A stretch of DNA of 64,000 nucleotides from JACQFK01 sp964619955 (GTDB lineage: Bacteria > Planctomycetota > MHYJ01 > JACPRB01). The stretch spans positions 1-64,000 of the forward strand of contig CAZUJF010000012.1 in the NCBI GenBank assembly GCA_964619955.1. Direction: 5' to 3'. Below, piece after piece: positions 9,817 through 18,458 of this stretch. Made by a program: the position numbers and the translations under genes. Position 1 is the stretch's first letter. Each line of letters begins with the position of its first letter. The notes beneath the pieces are model-generated. The model had not been told where the DNA came from, ran no database searches, and saw nothing but the letters and a program-made list of their open reading frames with translations.

Positions 9817-9902
9817 CTCAAAGCGTCGACCGCGTACATGGCGGGGCGGAGCGCCCCTCGCCGGGGTTGATCCGCCCGATCGAATGCCCTACCCTTGCGG
9901 AC

Positions 9903-10361
9903 ATGACCGCGGATGCCGCCGGAAGTGTGGACGACGCCTTGACCGCCGATCACGAGCGGCTCGACGGCGTCTTGCAGGCCCTCGCCCGTTCGCTCCCCGC
10001 CCGGCCCGGCGAGACCGCGGCGCTCCTGGCGGAATTCGAGCAGGGCCTCTTCCCCCACATGACCTGGGAGGAGGAAGCCCTCTTCCCCGCCCTGCTCGCC
10101 GCCGGATATCCCGCCCATCGCGTCGAAGGCTTGATCATCGACCACCGGCGGATCCGCGAAGCGCTCGCGGAGCTTCACAGCCGGCTCGACGGGGGCGATC
10201 TCGCCCGGGCCGCCGCGGCCGCCGAGCAGGTGCGCATCTATCTGGTCGGCCACAACGGCGACGAGGAGAAGATCCTCTACCCGGACGCCGACCGGCTCCT
10301 GCCCGCCGACCAGCGCCGCCGACTTCTCAAGCTCTGGACCCTGCGCTTCGGCTCCGCTTGA
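9903..10361 (+). CDS. hemerythrin HHE domain protein
   Basis: The protein has 152 residues and is a single four-helix hemerythrin-like domain. Putative di-iron ligands are H17 (ADHERLDG), H52 with E56 (FPHMTWEEE), H81 (DHRRIREAL) and H117 with E121 (GHNGDEEKILYP). Such proteins bind oxygen or nitric oxide, or act in iron or redox sensing, in the cytoplasm. The ATG at 9903 was chosen because the HHE domain begins soon after; the longer open frame upstream is Pro-rich and unlike the family. It stands alone, 45 bases before the propeller gene. Confidence 0.85.
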   Translation: MTADAAGSVDDALTADHERLDGVLQALARSLPARPGETAALLAEFEQGLFPHMTWEEEALFPALLAAGYPAHRVEGLIIDHRRIREALAELHSRLDGGDLARAAAAAEQVRIYLVGHNGDEEKILYPDADRLLPADQRRRLLKLWTLRFGSA

Positions 10362-10406
10362 ACCTCGCGAACGATTCGACCGGCGGCACTGTAGGATATC
10401 CAGCCT

Positions 10407-12275
10407 ATGATGAACCTCGCCGCCGCCCTCATCCTCCTCGCCGCCCCCCAGGATCTCGAAACCCTCGGATATCCCAAGGGCGCGAGGAACACCGAGGACC
10501 CCAAGAACGTCCCCCTCCCGCCCGCCGAGGCGCTCAAGCGCATCACGGTCCCCGAGGGCTTCCGCGTCAGCCTCTTCGCCGCCGAACCCGACGTCGCCCA
10601 GCCCATCTCCATGGCCTTCGACGAGCGCGGCCGCCTCTGGATCGCTGAAGGCTATTCCTACGAAAGCTCCGGCGGCCCCTGGAACAATCCCGTCCGCGAC
10701 CGCATCCTCATCTTCGAGGATGAGAACAACGACGGCCGCTTCAGCAAACGCAAGGTCTTCTGGGACGGCGCCCGCAACCTCACGAGCGCCCTCCCCGGCT
10801 TCGGGGGCGTCTGGCTCTGCTCCACCCCGAACCTGGTCTTCGTCCCCGATGCCGACCGCGACGACGTCCCCGACGGCGAGCCCCAGGTCATCCTCGACGG
10901 CTGGAACGACGGCAAGATCGGCCACTGCGTCGTCAACGGCCTCCAGTGGGGCCCCGACGGCTGGCTCTACGGAAACCAGGGCATCCAGGGCGAATCGAAG
11001 GTCGGCAAACCCGGCGCGCCCGAGGCCGAGCGCGTCAGGTTCAACGGCGGCATCTGGCGCTATCACCCCGTGCGCAAAGTCTTCGAGGTCGTCTGCGAAG
11101 GCACCACGAACCCCTGGGGCCTCGACTGGGACGACCACGGCCAGGCCTTCTTCACCAACTGCGTCATCGGCCACCTCTGGCACGTCGTCCCCGGCGCCCA
11201 TTACGAACGCATGTACGGCAAGGACTACACCCCGAACACCTTCGGCCTGATCAAGTCATGCTCCGACCACGTCCACTACGCGGGCAAGGACTGGACGAAG
11301 TCCAAGTCCGGGCAGGAGCACGACGTGCTCGGCGGAGGCCACGCGCACGCGGGTGCGATGATCTATCTCGGCGGCGCCTGGCCCGCCTCGTACCGCAACG
11401 CCCTCCAGATGGTCAACATCCACGGCCATCGCGTGAACAGCGACGTGCTCGAACGCCGCGGCTCCGGCTACGTCGGCCGCCACGGGCCGGATTTCCTCCG
11501 CTCCGCCGACCCCTGGTTCCGCGGGCTGAACCTCAAGTACGGGCCCGACGGCGGCGTCTTCGTGAGCGACTGGTCCGACGTCGGCGAATGCCACGACACC
11601 AAGAGCGTGCACCGCAGCAGCGGCCGGCTCTACAAGATCGCGTACGGCGAAACGACACCTGTGAAGGGACTCGATCTTGGCAAGAGCAGCGACCTGGAGC
11701 TTGCCGCGTTCCAACTGCACCCGAACGACTGGTTCGTCCGTCAGGCGCGCCGGCTTCTGCAGGAGCGCGCCGCGGCTGGAAAAGATCTCAGCGAGGCCCA
11801 CGCCAAGCTGCGCAAGATCCTGGCGGAGTTCCCCGACGTGCCGCGCAAACTGCGCGCGCTCTGGGCGCTCTTCACCTGCGGCGGAATGAAGAAGGCGGAA
11901 CTGCTCGCCCTGCTCGACCATGCGGACGAACACGTCCGCAGCTGGGCCGTCCGCCTGCTCTGCGAGGAGCGCACGCCCTCCCCGGCCGCCACCGACAGGT
12001 TCGCCTCGCTCGCCGCCTCGGACAAGTCTCCGCTCGTGAGGCTCTTCCTCGCCTCGATGCTGCAGCGCACCCCGCCCGCGCAGCGCTGGGCCGCCCTCGG
12101 CGCCCTCTCGCAGCATGCGGAGGACGCCGAAGATCCGAACCTGCCCCTCATGATCTGGTATGCGACGGAGCCGCTCGTGATGACGGACCTCGCCCGGGCC
12201 TCGAAGCTCGCCGCCGAATCCAAGATCCCGCTGCTCCGGCAGAACATCGCCCGCCGCATCGCCGCGGGGAATTAG
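10407..12275 (+). CDS. exported TIGR02604-type 'membrane-bound dehydrogenase' beta-propeller protein
   Basis: The protein has 622 residues with a signal peptide (MMNLAAALILLAAPQ). Residues about 35-410 match the planctomycete propeller family TIGR02604, related to sorbosone/glucose dehydrogenases: PEGFRVSLFAAEPDVAQPIS, FDERGRLWIAEGYSY, GGVWLCSTPNLVF, NGLQWGPDGWLYG. The C-terminal 200 residues are helical and HEAT-like (RKLRALWALF, HVRSWAVRLL). Longer members of this family end in a cytochrome c domain; no CxxCH is visible here, so electron transfer would need a partner. The probable location is the periplasm and the substrate is unknown. The 3' end overlaps the convergent amidohydrolase gene by 4 bases. 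Confidence 0.85.
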   Translation: MMNLAAALILLAAPQDLETLGYPKGARNTEDPKNVPLPPAEALKRITVPEGFRVSLFAAEPDVAQPISMAFDERGRLWIAEGYSYESSGGPWNNPVRDRILIFEDENNDGRFSKRKVFWDGARNLTSALPGFGGVWLCSTPNLVFVPDADRDDVPDGEPQVILDGWNDGKIGHCVVNGLQWGPDGWLYGNQGIQGESKVGKPGAPEAERVRFNGGIWRYHPVRKVFEVVCEGTTNPWGLDWDDHGQAFFTNCVIGHLWHVVPGAHYERMYGKDYTPNTFGLIKSCSDHVHYAGKDWTKSKSGQEHDVLGGGHAHAGAMIYLGGAWPASYRNALQMVNIHGHRVNSDVLERRGSGYVGRHGPDFLRSADPWFRGLNLKYGPDGGVFVSDWSDVGECHDTKSVHRSSGRLYKIAYGETTPVKGLDLGKSSDLELAAFQLHPNDWFVRQARRLLQERAAAGKDLSEAHAKLRKILAEFPDVPRKLRALWALFTCGGMKKAELLALLDHADEHVRSWAVRLLCEERTPSPAATDRFASLAASDKSPLVRLFLASMLQRTPPAQRWAALGALSQHAEDAEDPNLPLMIWYATEPLVMTDLARASKLAAESKIPLLRQNIARRIAAGN

Positions 12276-13033
12276 AGCAGCCGCCGGGCGTTTCCCGAAA
12301 GGACCGCCCGCTCCTGTGCGGCGTCCAGGCCCGACTCCACGACCTTGAGCCGGGCCGATTCCCAGGTGAAGAACGGCGCGTGGGAGCCGAAGAGGACGCG
12401 CTCCAGACCGATCTGGCCGATCAGCCGCGCCACGCCTGCCATCCCTTCCAGCATGGCGATATCGAACGACACGCCGGCCGCCGCCAGCTTCGTCGCCGCG
12501 GCCTGCGTCAGCGGACCCGGTCCGTTCAACAGCATCAGCCGCAACCCCGGAATTCCGGCCGCAAGGTCGGCCAGGCCGGAGGCGTCGACCGGGGGGACGC
12601 GCACGAGCGGATGCTGGGTCCGTTCGTCTTCCATCTTGAGCGCGATCTGGACGAGCAGGCCCCGTTCCGCCGCGCCCTTCAGGAGCCGCGCGAAATCGGG
12701 ATCGTCCAGCGTGTACTGGTGATAGTTCGGAAAGAGGCGGAGGCCGGCCATCCGGTGCACGGCGGCGCAGCGCCGAAGATCCTCCTCCCAGTCGGGCAGC
12801 TTGGGGTTGACCGTGCCGAACGGCAGCAGGCGACCCTCGCCCCGGCGGCGGCACTCGGCCGCCACCCGCTCGTTCACGCCCGCGATGTCCTTGTGCAGGA
12901 GCCCGTCGAAGCTCGCCACCCAGGCCTGCTCGACGCCGCGCTCGCGCAGCAGCGCCACGAGCTCCGGCGTCTCGTCCCCGCGGAGCCGCCGGAAGGGCCA
13001 GCGCGAGAGGCTGACGTTCACGTCGACGATCAT
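12272..13033 (-). CDS. amidohydrolase-fold protein lacking the metal-binding HxH
   Basis: The protein has 253 residues and a TIM-barrel fold related to amidohydrolase 2 (PF04909): MIVDVNVSLSRWPFRRL at the start, GLRLFPNYHQY in the middle, RVLFGSHAPFF near the end. The canonical HxH after strand 1 is DVNVSL and the late catalytic Asp position reads GSHAP, so metal binding is probably altered or absent. There is no signal peptide. The ATG overlaps the stop of the upstream amidohydrolase gene (ATGA), so the two form one transcription unit. Confidence 0.75.
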   Translation of the reverse strand: MIVDVNVSLSRWPFRRLRGDETPELVALLRERGVEQAWVASFDGLLHKDIAGVNERVAAECRRRGEGRLLPFGTVNPKLPDWEEDLRRCAAVHRMAGLRLFPNYHQYTLDDPDFARLLKGAAERGLLVQIALKMEDERTQHPLVRVPPVDASGLADLAAGIPGLRLMLLNGPGPLTQAAATKLAAAGVSFDIAMLEGMAGVARLIGQIGLERVLFGSHAPFFTWESARLKVVESGLDAAQERAVLSGNARRLL

Positions 13034-13920
13034 GACGGGAACCCCTTCGCGTCCAGGATCGGCTTCAGGAGCCTCCGCAGATTCCCGCCGAGCGCGAGCC
13101 GTTTGGCCGCGTCCGGGATGTCCGCGCCCCGGACCTTCGCGATCTGCGAGGCGAAGCTGCGGCCGCCCGTGTCGCTGCCGTAGAGGATCCGTTCGGCCCC
13201 CAGTTCCCTCAGCGCCATCTCCGCCACGCCCGCCGTCGGGTCGAAGCCCGCGAGCTCGAGCGAGACGTTCCCGGACGCGCGGATCATCCGGATCCCCCGC
13301 TCCCAGTCGCCCCCCGCGTGGCCGCAGATCAGGGACGCCAGCGGGTGGCGCGCCGCCAGCGCCACGATGTCCTGGGGCGTCGACTCGTCCGGCGGATTCC
13401 CGCCCGTCTTCATCCAGGTGTGCTGGTAGACGGGCGCCTTCAGCTCCGCCGCGCGGGCGACGATCGGATCCAGCTCCGGCGCGCTGCAGCGCAGGGCCAC
13501 ATGAAGTTTGACCCCGACCATCGGGCCGTCCCTCACGCAGCGGTCCAGTTCCTTCAGGCAGAACTCGGTGTGGCGGGGATTGAGATACACGAAGCCCAGC
13601 ACGCGCGGATGAAACGGCCGGATCGCCGCGAGGCAATCGTCGTTGAAGCGCCGCAGATCCTCGGGGGTTGGCTGGCTCGTCCCGACCTCCATCCCCATGC
13701 AGAAGATCAGGCGGTTGATTCCCAGACGGTCGGCCGCCCGCAGCGCGTTCCGGACCCGCTCCTCGCCCGTGGCTCCGGGAAGCCCCGCGAGGTGGCAATG
13801 GAAGTTCCAGACGTCGGCGTCGTCCCCCGGCCCCCTCGGTGGCCGCGTAGTGCAGCCGGCCAGGCCGGCGACCCCCGCCGCGACGCCCGAAAGGAACTCC
13901 CGTCGATGCATGGCCATCAT
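13030..13920 (-). CDS. exported amidohydrolase (Tat-type lipoprotein)
   Basis: The protein has 296 residues. The N-terminus combines a twin-arginine-like motif (RREFLSG) with a lipobox (GLAGC, Cys at 23), suggesting folded export and lipid anchoring. The mature part is an amidohydrolase 2 barrel with HCH near residue 41-43, KLHVAL, QHTWM, ICGHAGGDW and a late LYGSD, so the metal site looks intact, unlike the downstream partner. The substrate is unknown; family members act on cyclic amides, lactones or decarboxylate aromatic acids. Only 49 bases separate it from the divergent ECF sigma gene. Confidence 0.82.
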   Translation of the reverse strand: MMAMHRREFLSGVAAGVAGLAGCTTRPPRGPGDDADVWNFHCHLAGLPGATGEERVRNALRAADRLGINRLIFCMGMEVGTSQPTPEDLRRFNDDCLAAIRPFHPRVLGFVYLNPRHTEFCLKELDRCVRDGPMVGVKLHVALRCSAPELDPIVARAAELKAPVYQHTWMKTGGNPPDESTPQDIVALAARHPLASLICGHAGGDWERGIRMIRASGNVSLELAGFDPTAGVAEMALRELGAERILYGSDTGGRSFASQIAKVRGADIPDAAKRLALGGNLRRLLKPILDAKGFPS

Positions 13921-13958
13921 CCTACCCTACACGCGCCGCGGACATCCGATCTGCTTCT

Positions 13959-13963
13959 GGAGG
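13959..13963 (+). promoter_or_regulatory. ribosome binding site deciding the sigma start
   Basis: GGAGG lies 6 bases before the ATG at 13970 and 15 bases before the next in-frame ATG at 13979, which favours the first. Confidence 0.7.
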
Positions 13964-13969
13964 TGTACC

Positions 13970-14446
13970 ATGGGGACCATGTTGCGGGAGGACTTCGCGA
14001 AGCTGGTCGCGCTCCATCAGCCCGCCCTTTCCCGCTTTGCGGCGCGGTATCTGCGCTCGCGCGAGGATGCCGACGAGGTCGTGCAGGAGACCTTCCTCCG
14101 CGCCTGGGCCCAGATCCAGCGCTTCAAACCCGGCAGCAACTTCCCCGCCTGGCTCATGACCATCGCCCGCTTCCTCTGCCTCGCCCGGCTCAAGGAGACC
14201 CGCCGCCATCCGGCCGCCCCCCTGCCGGAGCTCGCCGCCCCGCCGCTTCCCGAGGACCTCGAGGCGCTCCGGAAAGCCTGCGAGTCCCTTCCGCTCGCCC
14301 AGCGCGAAGTCGTCGCGCTGCGCTTCTTCGACGGCCTCGACTACCGCAGCATCGCGGAGATCACCGGCGATCCCGAGACCGCGCTCCGCTCGCGCCTGCA
14401 CGACGCGCTCGAACGCCTGCGCGGAGTCCTGAAAACGGATTTCTAG
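13970..14446 (+). CDS. ECF RNA polymerase sigma factor
   Basis: The protein has 158 residues. Region 2 is SREDADEVVQETFLRAWAQI with the NFPAWLMTIARFL helix after it. Region 4 is LPLAQREVVALRFFDGLDY followed by RSIAEITGDPETALRSRL. The start is set by GGAGG 6 bases upstream. It is the first gene of a seven-gene plus-strand operon and lies 33 bases before a zinc-finger anti-sigma gene, which probably controls it. It likely drives expression of its own operon when released. Confidence 0.9.
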   Translation: MGTMLREDFAKLVALHQPALSRFAARYLRSREDADEVVQETFLRAWAQIQRFKPGSNFPAWLMTIARFLCLARLKETRRHPAAPLPELAAPPLPEDLEALRKACESLPLAQREVVALRFFDGLDYRSIAEITGDPETALRSRLHDALERLRGVLKTDF

Positions 14447-14479
14447 CCACAAGATCCGACGCCGCGCTTTGGAGAGACG

Positions 14480-15979
14480 ATGACCTGCAAGGACCTGGGC
14501 AACGACCGGCTGATCGAACCTCTGAACGAGGAGCAGCGGCGGCACCTCGGGTCCTGCGCCGCCTGCCGTGCGCGTCAACTCGACCTCGTCGCGCTGGCGG
14601 ACCGTCTCGAAGCCCTCGGGAAAGCTCCCGCGGCCGCCGCCGATCCGGACCTCGTCCGCCGCATCCTCGAGGCCGCGACACCGCGCTCCGCCCGGAAGAT
14701 CATCGTCCGCCGCGCCTCGTTCCTCCCCTGGCTCGCCGCCGCGGCCGCGCTGCTGTTTTGCGCGCTCCTCTGGACCCTGCGTCCCGCGCCCGCCCCCCCG
14801 GGCCCGGTCGCCGTCGTGGCGCCCATCCCGGAAGCTCCCCCCGAACCCCGGTTCCCGGAGCGTGAACCCATCCCCGATCTCATCCCGCCGAAACCGGCCC
14901 CGCTCCCGGCGCCCGTTCCTCCGCCGAGCCCCCTCCCGGCGCCCGAGCGGACGCCGGAGCCTCCAGCGCCATCGCCCGCAGCCCCGCCCCTCCCGGCCCC
15001 GGCTCCCGCGCCGACCCGGCCCGCGCTCCCCGCGCTTGCCCTTGCCTCCGTCGAAGGCCCGCTGGAGTCCGGCGACGGAAAGACCTGGAGCCGCGCCGAA
15101 GCCGTGTGGACCGCCGACCGCCTCCTCCGCTGTCTCACCCGCCCCGCGCGCTTCGTGCTCCCCGACGGGACCTCCGTCACGCTCGCCCGCCACAGCACGC
15201 TCCGCCTCGTCGCCAGTGCGCCGCCTGAACTCGCGCTCGAGAAGGGCCTCGCCTGCTTCGAAGTCATCCCCGGCGGCAATCAGGGCTTCAGCGTCGCCAC
15301 CCCCGACGCCCGGCTGCGCGTCACGGGCACCCGCTTCAGCGTCCGCGTCGACGGGCACACCGAGCTCATCGTCGCCTCGGGGGAAGTCGTCGTGGCCAAC
15401 GAGAAGGGCTCCGTCAAAGTGCCCGCCGGCACCGGGATGAGCGCCCGCAAGAACAGCGCCCCGCCGGCCCCGCGTCCCGTCGACGCCGACCGCCTCACCT
15501 CGTGGAGCCGCGAACTCGATCCGCCCGAACGGAGCCGCCTCCGCTTCGACTTCGAAGACGGCCGCCTCCCCCAGGCCTGGAGCAGCGGCAAGGTCGTCGC
15601 CGGGCCCGGCCGCGGCCTCAACCGCTTCTGCCTCGAAGGCTCGCCCAACATCGACGCCAACCTCGACCGCGTCGATCGGAAGATTCCGCTCGCCAACGCC
15701 GAACTGGAGCTCCGCTTCCGATACTGGAGCGCCGACGCGACCCAGATCACCGTGCAGCTCTTCAATGACCGCATCCAGGACAATTTCCGCCACGACCTGC
15801 GCCGTCTGGGCCACGGGAAGTGGGAGCAGATCCGCATCCCCCTCGCCGCGTTCTTCCGCCTCGCCGACGGCTCGCGCATCCAGCCGGGAGACCGCTTCAC
15901 CTGGTTCAACTTCAGCGTCGGCGGAAGCGCCGGCCCGGCCTACTTCGACGACATCGAGTTCGTGGAGATCCTCCGATGA
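14480..15979 (+). CDS. zinc-finger anti-sigma factor with FecR domain and C-terminal beta-sandwich
   Basis: The protein has 499 residues. An N-terminal ZAS-type finger is visible: C3, then H22, C26 and C29 (HLGSCAAC). A membrane helix spans about 81-100. A Pro/Ala-rich spacer (about 101-187) would cross the periplasm. A FecR-like domain follows (about 188-325, including RVTGTRFSVRVDG). The C-terminal part (about 350-499) is a beta-sandwich resembling carbohydrate-binding modules and the C-terminal domain of the next gene's product. The likely role is to hold the upstream ECF sigma factor at the membrane and release it on an extracellular cue, perhaps a glycan; the glycan idea is inference. 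Its stop overlaps the next ATG. Confidence 0.88.
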   Translation: MTCKDLGNDRLIEPLNEEQRRHLGSCAACRARQLDLVALADRLEALGKAPAAAADPDLVRRILEAATPRSARKIIVRRASFLPWLAAAAALLFCALLWTLRPAPAPPGPVAVVAPIPEAPPEPRFPEREPIPDLIPPKPAPLPAPVPPPSPLPAPERTPEPPAPSPAAPPLPAPAPAPTRPALPALALASVEGPLESGDGKTWSRAEAVWTADRLLRCLTRPARFVLPDGTSVTLARHSTLRLVASAPPELALEKGLACFEVIPGGNQGFSVATPDARLRVTGTRFSVRVDGHTELIVASGEVVVANEKGSVKVPAGTGMSARKNSAPPAPRPVDADRLTSWSRELDPPERSRLRFDFEDGRLPQAWSSGKVVAGPGRGLNRFCLEGSPNIDANLDRVDRKIPLANAELELRFRYWSADATQITVQLFNDRIQDNFRHDLRRLGHGKWEQIRIPLAAFFRLADGSRIQPGDRFTWFNFSVGGSAGPAYFDDIEFVEILR

Positions 15980-17304
15980 ACCTGCTTCTCTTCGCCCTTC
16001 TCCAGGAGGCCGGGATCGCCGCCGCCTACCCGGGCGACGAACACCTCGAACGCGACCCGCGCGTACTCTTCGTCGAGGACTTCGAGAGCGGCACGGTTCC
16101 CGAGCTCGCCGCGCGCTGGGGGGACGCCGCCCATCCCGCGAACATGGACCTCTCGCCCGAGATCGCCCCCGGCTCTCCGGGACGCCGCTCCCTGCACATA
16201 TCGAAAAACGGCCACCTCTACACCCACGTGAAGGGCGTCGACCGCCTGCACGCGCGGTTCTACGTCCGCTTCCATCCGAAGACCGGCTACATCCACCACT
16301 TCGTGCACCTCAACGCCCAGCGCACGCCCAGCCCGTCGCCGTCGGGCACCGCGGGCATCCGGCCCCCGGGCGACGAACGCTTCAGCACGGGCATCGAACC
16401 TTGGGGGAACTGGGGCAAGGCCCCCGCGCCGGGCATCTGGCATTTCTATTCGTACTGGCACGAAATGAAGGGCGGCCGCGACGGGAAGTACTGGGGAAAC
16501 TTCTTCGACCCCGCCGAGCCCGCCGCGATCGAACCCGGCCGCTGGTATTGCGTCGAGGCGATGATCCAGGCCAACTCCACCCCGGAGGCCGCCGACGGCG
16601 AACAGGCGTTCTGGATCGACGGCAAGGCGGCCGGCACCTTCAAGGGCATCCGCTGGCGCAGCCATGACGCCGTCAAGCTCAACACCTTCTGGCTGCTCTA
16701 CTACATCACCGAGCAGGCCGCGAGGCAGAACAGCGACCGGGCCACGGACCGTGTCGATGAAGTCTGGTTCGACGACATCGTCCTCGCCACCGCCTACATC
16801 GGCCCGGTCAGCGGCGCCCCCAAGGCGGGAAAGAAAGTCGCGGTGCCGGGACGCAGCGCGCTGCAGGCCCCGCCGCCGCCCCCCGATCCCGCCTTGAAAC
16901 TGCTCTACGCGCAATCGTTCGAGAGCGACGCGGGACCCTTCAAGGCGGAACGCCGCGACGGCGCGCTCCTTCTGCCGCCGAAAGGCGCCGAAGCCTGGAA
17001 CGCCTGGTCCGTGCCGATCGGCCCCGCCACCGAGCTGCGCCTCAAACTCAAGCCGCTCGCCGAGATCGGCGAACTCACGATCCAGATCTGGTCGGACCGG
17101 CTCAAGGACAACGTCCGCCAGCGCATCAGCGGCCTGCGCCGCGACGAAACCCGCGCGCTCGCGCTGCCGCTGGCGAAGCTGCGCAGCGGCTGGGCGATGG
17201 ACGGCGCCTCCCTCGAGGGCTCGACGTTCAACAACCTCAAGATCTTCTTCCAGGGCCCCGACGACGCGCGCGTGCTCGTGGACGATCTGGAGATCCGGAA
17301 CTGA
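15976..17304 (+). CDS. exported two-domain beta-sandwich protein, possible glycan-binding or lyase-like
   Basis: The protein has 442 residues, with a short hydrophobic N-terminus (MNLLLFALLQEAGIAAA). Residues about 30-275 form a concanavalin-like jelly roll with many aromatic residues (FVEDFESGTVP, YVRFHPKTGYIHHFVHLN, VDEVWFDDIVLA). This pattern is seen in polysaccharide-lyase and lectin-type domains. Residues about 310-442 form a second sandwich that repeats the pattern of the anti-sigma C-terminus (LTIQIWSDRLKDNVRQ). I found no catalytic motif that names an activity. The ATG overlaps the anti-sigma stop (ATGA) and the TGA overlaps the next ATG, so it is translationally coupled on both sides. 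Confidence 0.75.
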   Translation: MNLLLFALLQEAGIAAAYPGDEHLERDPRVLFVEDFESGTVPELAARWGDAAHPANMDLSPEIAPGSPGRRSLHISKNGHLYTHVKGVDRLHARFYVRFHPKTGYIHHFVHLNAQRTPSPSPSGTAGIRPPGDERFSTGIEPWGNWGKAPAPGIWHFYSYWHEMKGGRDGKYWGNFFDPAEPAAIEPGRWYCVEAMIQANSTPEAADGEQAFWIDGKAAGTFKGIRWRSHDAVKLNTFWLLYYITEQAARQNSDRATDRVDEVWFDDIVLATAYIGPVSGAPKAGKKVAVPGRSALQAPPPPPDPALKLLYAQSFESDAGPFKAERRDGALLLPPKGAEAWNAWSVPIGPATELRLKLKPLAEIGELTIQIWSDRLKDNVRQRISGLRRDETRALALPLAKLRSGWAMDGASLEGSTFNNLKIFFQGPDDARVLVDDLEIRN

Positions 17305-18458
17305 TGAAGACCTGGATGCCCGTCCTGTTCCTCCTCGCGGGCTGCGCGGCGCCCGCAGCCCCGCTGCCCCCCGCCGGGGCGCCGGGAAAAAGCGTCCGCG
17401 TCGCCGCAATCCAGCCCAAGTCGCGACTGATCCCGGCCAAGCTCAGCGCCGACGAAGCGCTGGCCCGGATGGAAACGTCGCTCGACGAACTCATCGGCCT
17501 CCTGGAACGCGCCTCCCGCGAAGGCTGCCGCGTCGCCGCGCTGCCCGAGGACACGCTGGGCCTGGGGGAATGGGAGGCCGCGCATCCGAAGGAGCTGAAC
17601 GCCCTGCTCGCCCGCGCAGTCCCGCGGATGCTCGAGCGGCTCGGAAAAGCCGCGGCCGCGCTCCGCCTGACCGTGGTCTGCTGCAACGACAGCGCCGCCC
17701 CCAACGGACGCGTCCGCAACACGGCGTTCCTCATCGGCCCGGACGGCCGCGAGATCGGGCGCTACGACAAGGTCGGCATGCCGCTCCAGGAGATGCACAA
17801 GGAGCGCGGCACGAGCTTCCCCGTCTTCCCCACCCCCGACCTCGGCCTCGTGGGCATGCTGATCTGCTACGACATGGTCTTCCCCGAGGGCGCCCGCTGC
17901 CTCGCCCTCGGCGGGGCCGACGTCGTCTTCCATCCCACGCTCGGCGGCGCCGCGATCGGGGACGACGACGTCTCCCGCGCCGCCTTCCGCACGCGTGCGG
18001 TCGAGAACTTCGTCTACATCGTGGTCTCTCAGCGCGGCTCGGGCTCGATGATCCTCTCCCCGCAGGGCCGCATCCTCGCCGAGGCGACGGGGCCCGACAG
18101 CCTCGCGATCGCGGACATCGACCCCTTCAGCGGCCGCGACGGCGGCGACTCGATGAACAGGCAGACCGACATGCGGGCGCGGCTCTTCCGGGAGCGGAAT
18201 CCCGCGGCGTACGGCATCCTCGGCGATCCGTCGCCCCCCGCCTTGGAACGCCTGCCCGAGGAGACGAGCGTCGAGGAGGCCGTCCGGGTCGCCCGCAGCG
18301 CGCGCAGCGAGGGGCAGGCCCGCTTCAACGAGGCTTCGCGGCTGCAGCGCGAGGGCCGCCGGGAGGAGGCGGTCCGCGCCTACGAGCAACTCTGCTCCGA
18401 TTATCCCCGCACCTGGATCGACACCGTCTCGCGTCAACGTCTCAAGGAGCTCCGATGA
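17304..18458 (+). CDS. nitrilase-superfamily carbon-nitrogen hydrolase lipoprotein
   Basis: The protein has 384 residues. The signal peptide ends in a lipobox (LLAGC, Cys14), so it is probably anchored outside the cytoplasmic membrane, which is uncommon for this family. The catalytic triad of the nitrilase fold is complete: E82 (ALPEDTLG), K156 (RYDKVGMPL) and C188 (LICYDMVFPEG). The conserved ending HPTLGG and SQRGSGSMILSPQGRILAE is also present. The C-terminal 60 residues are a helical, TPR-like extension (QREGRREEAVRAYEQL). It cleaves or transfers at a C-N bond in an unknown substrate, possibly an amide of an amino sugar given the operon. Confidence 0.85.
   Translation: MKTWMPVLFLLAGCAAPAAPLPPAGAPGKSVRVAAIQPKSRLIPAKLSADEALARMETSLDELIGLLERASREGCRVAALPEDTLGLGEWEAAHPKELNALLARAVPRMLERLGKAAAALRLTVVCCNDSAAPNGRVRNTAFLIGPDGREIGRYDKVGMPLQEMHKERGTSFPVFPTPDLGLVGMLICYDMVFPEGARCLALGGADVVFHPTLGGAAIGDDDVSRAAFRTRAVENFVYIVVSQRGSGSMILSPQGRILAEATGPDSLAIADIDPFSGRDGGDSMNRQTDMRARLFRERNPAAYGILGDPSPPALERLPEETSVEEAVRVARSARSEGQARFNEASRLQREGRREEAVRAYEQLCSDYPRTWIDTVSRQRLKELR

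Noticed and set aside
9761..10648. Long frame overlapping the hemerythrin in another phase
   Set aside because: Arg/Pro-rich; the hemerythrin frame has the metal ligands.
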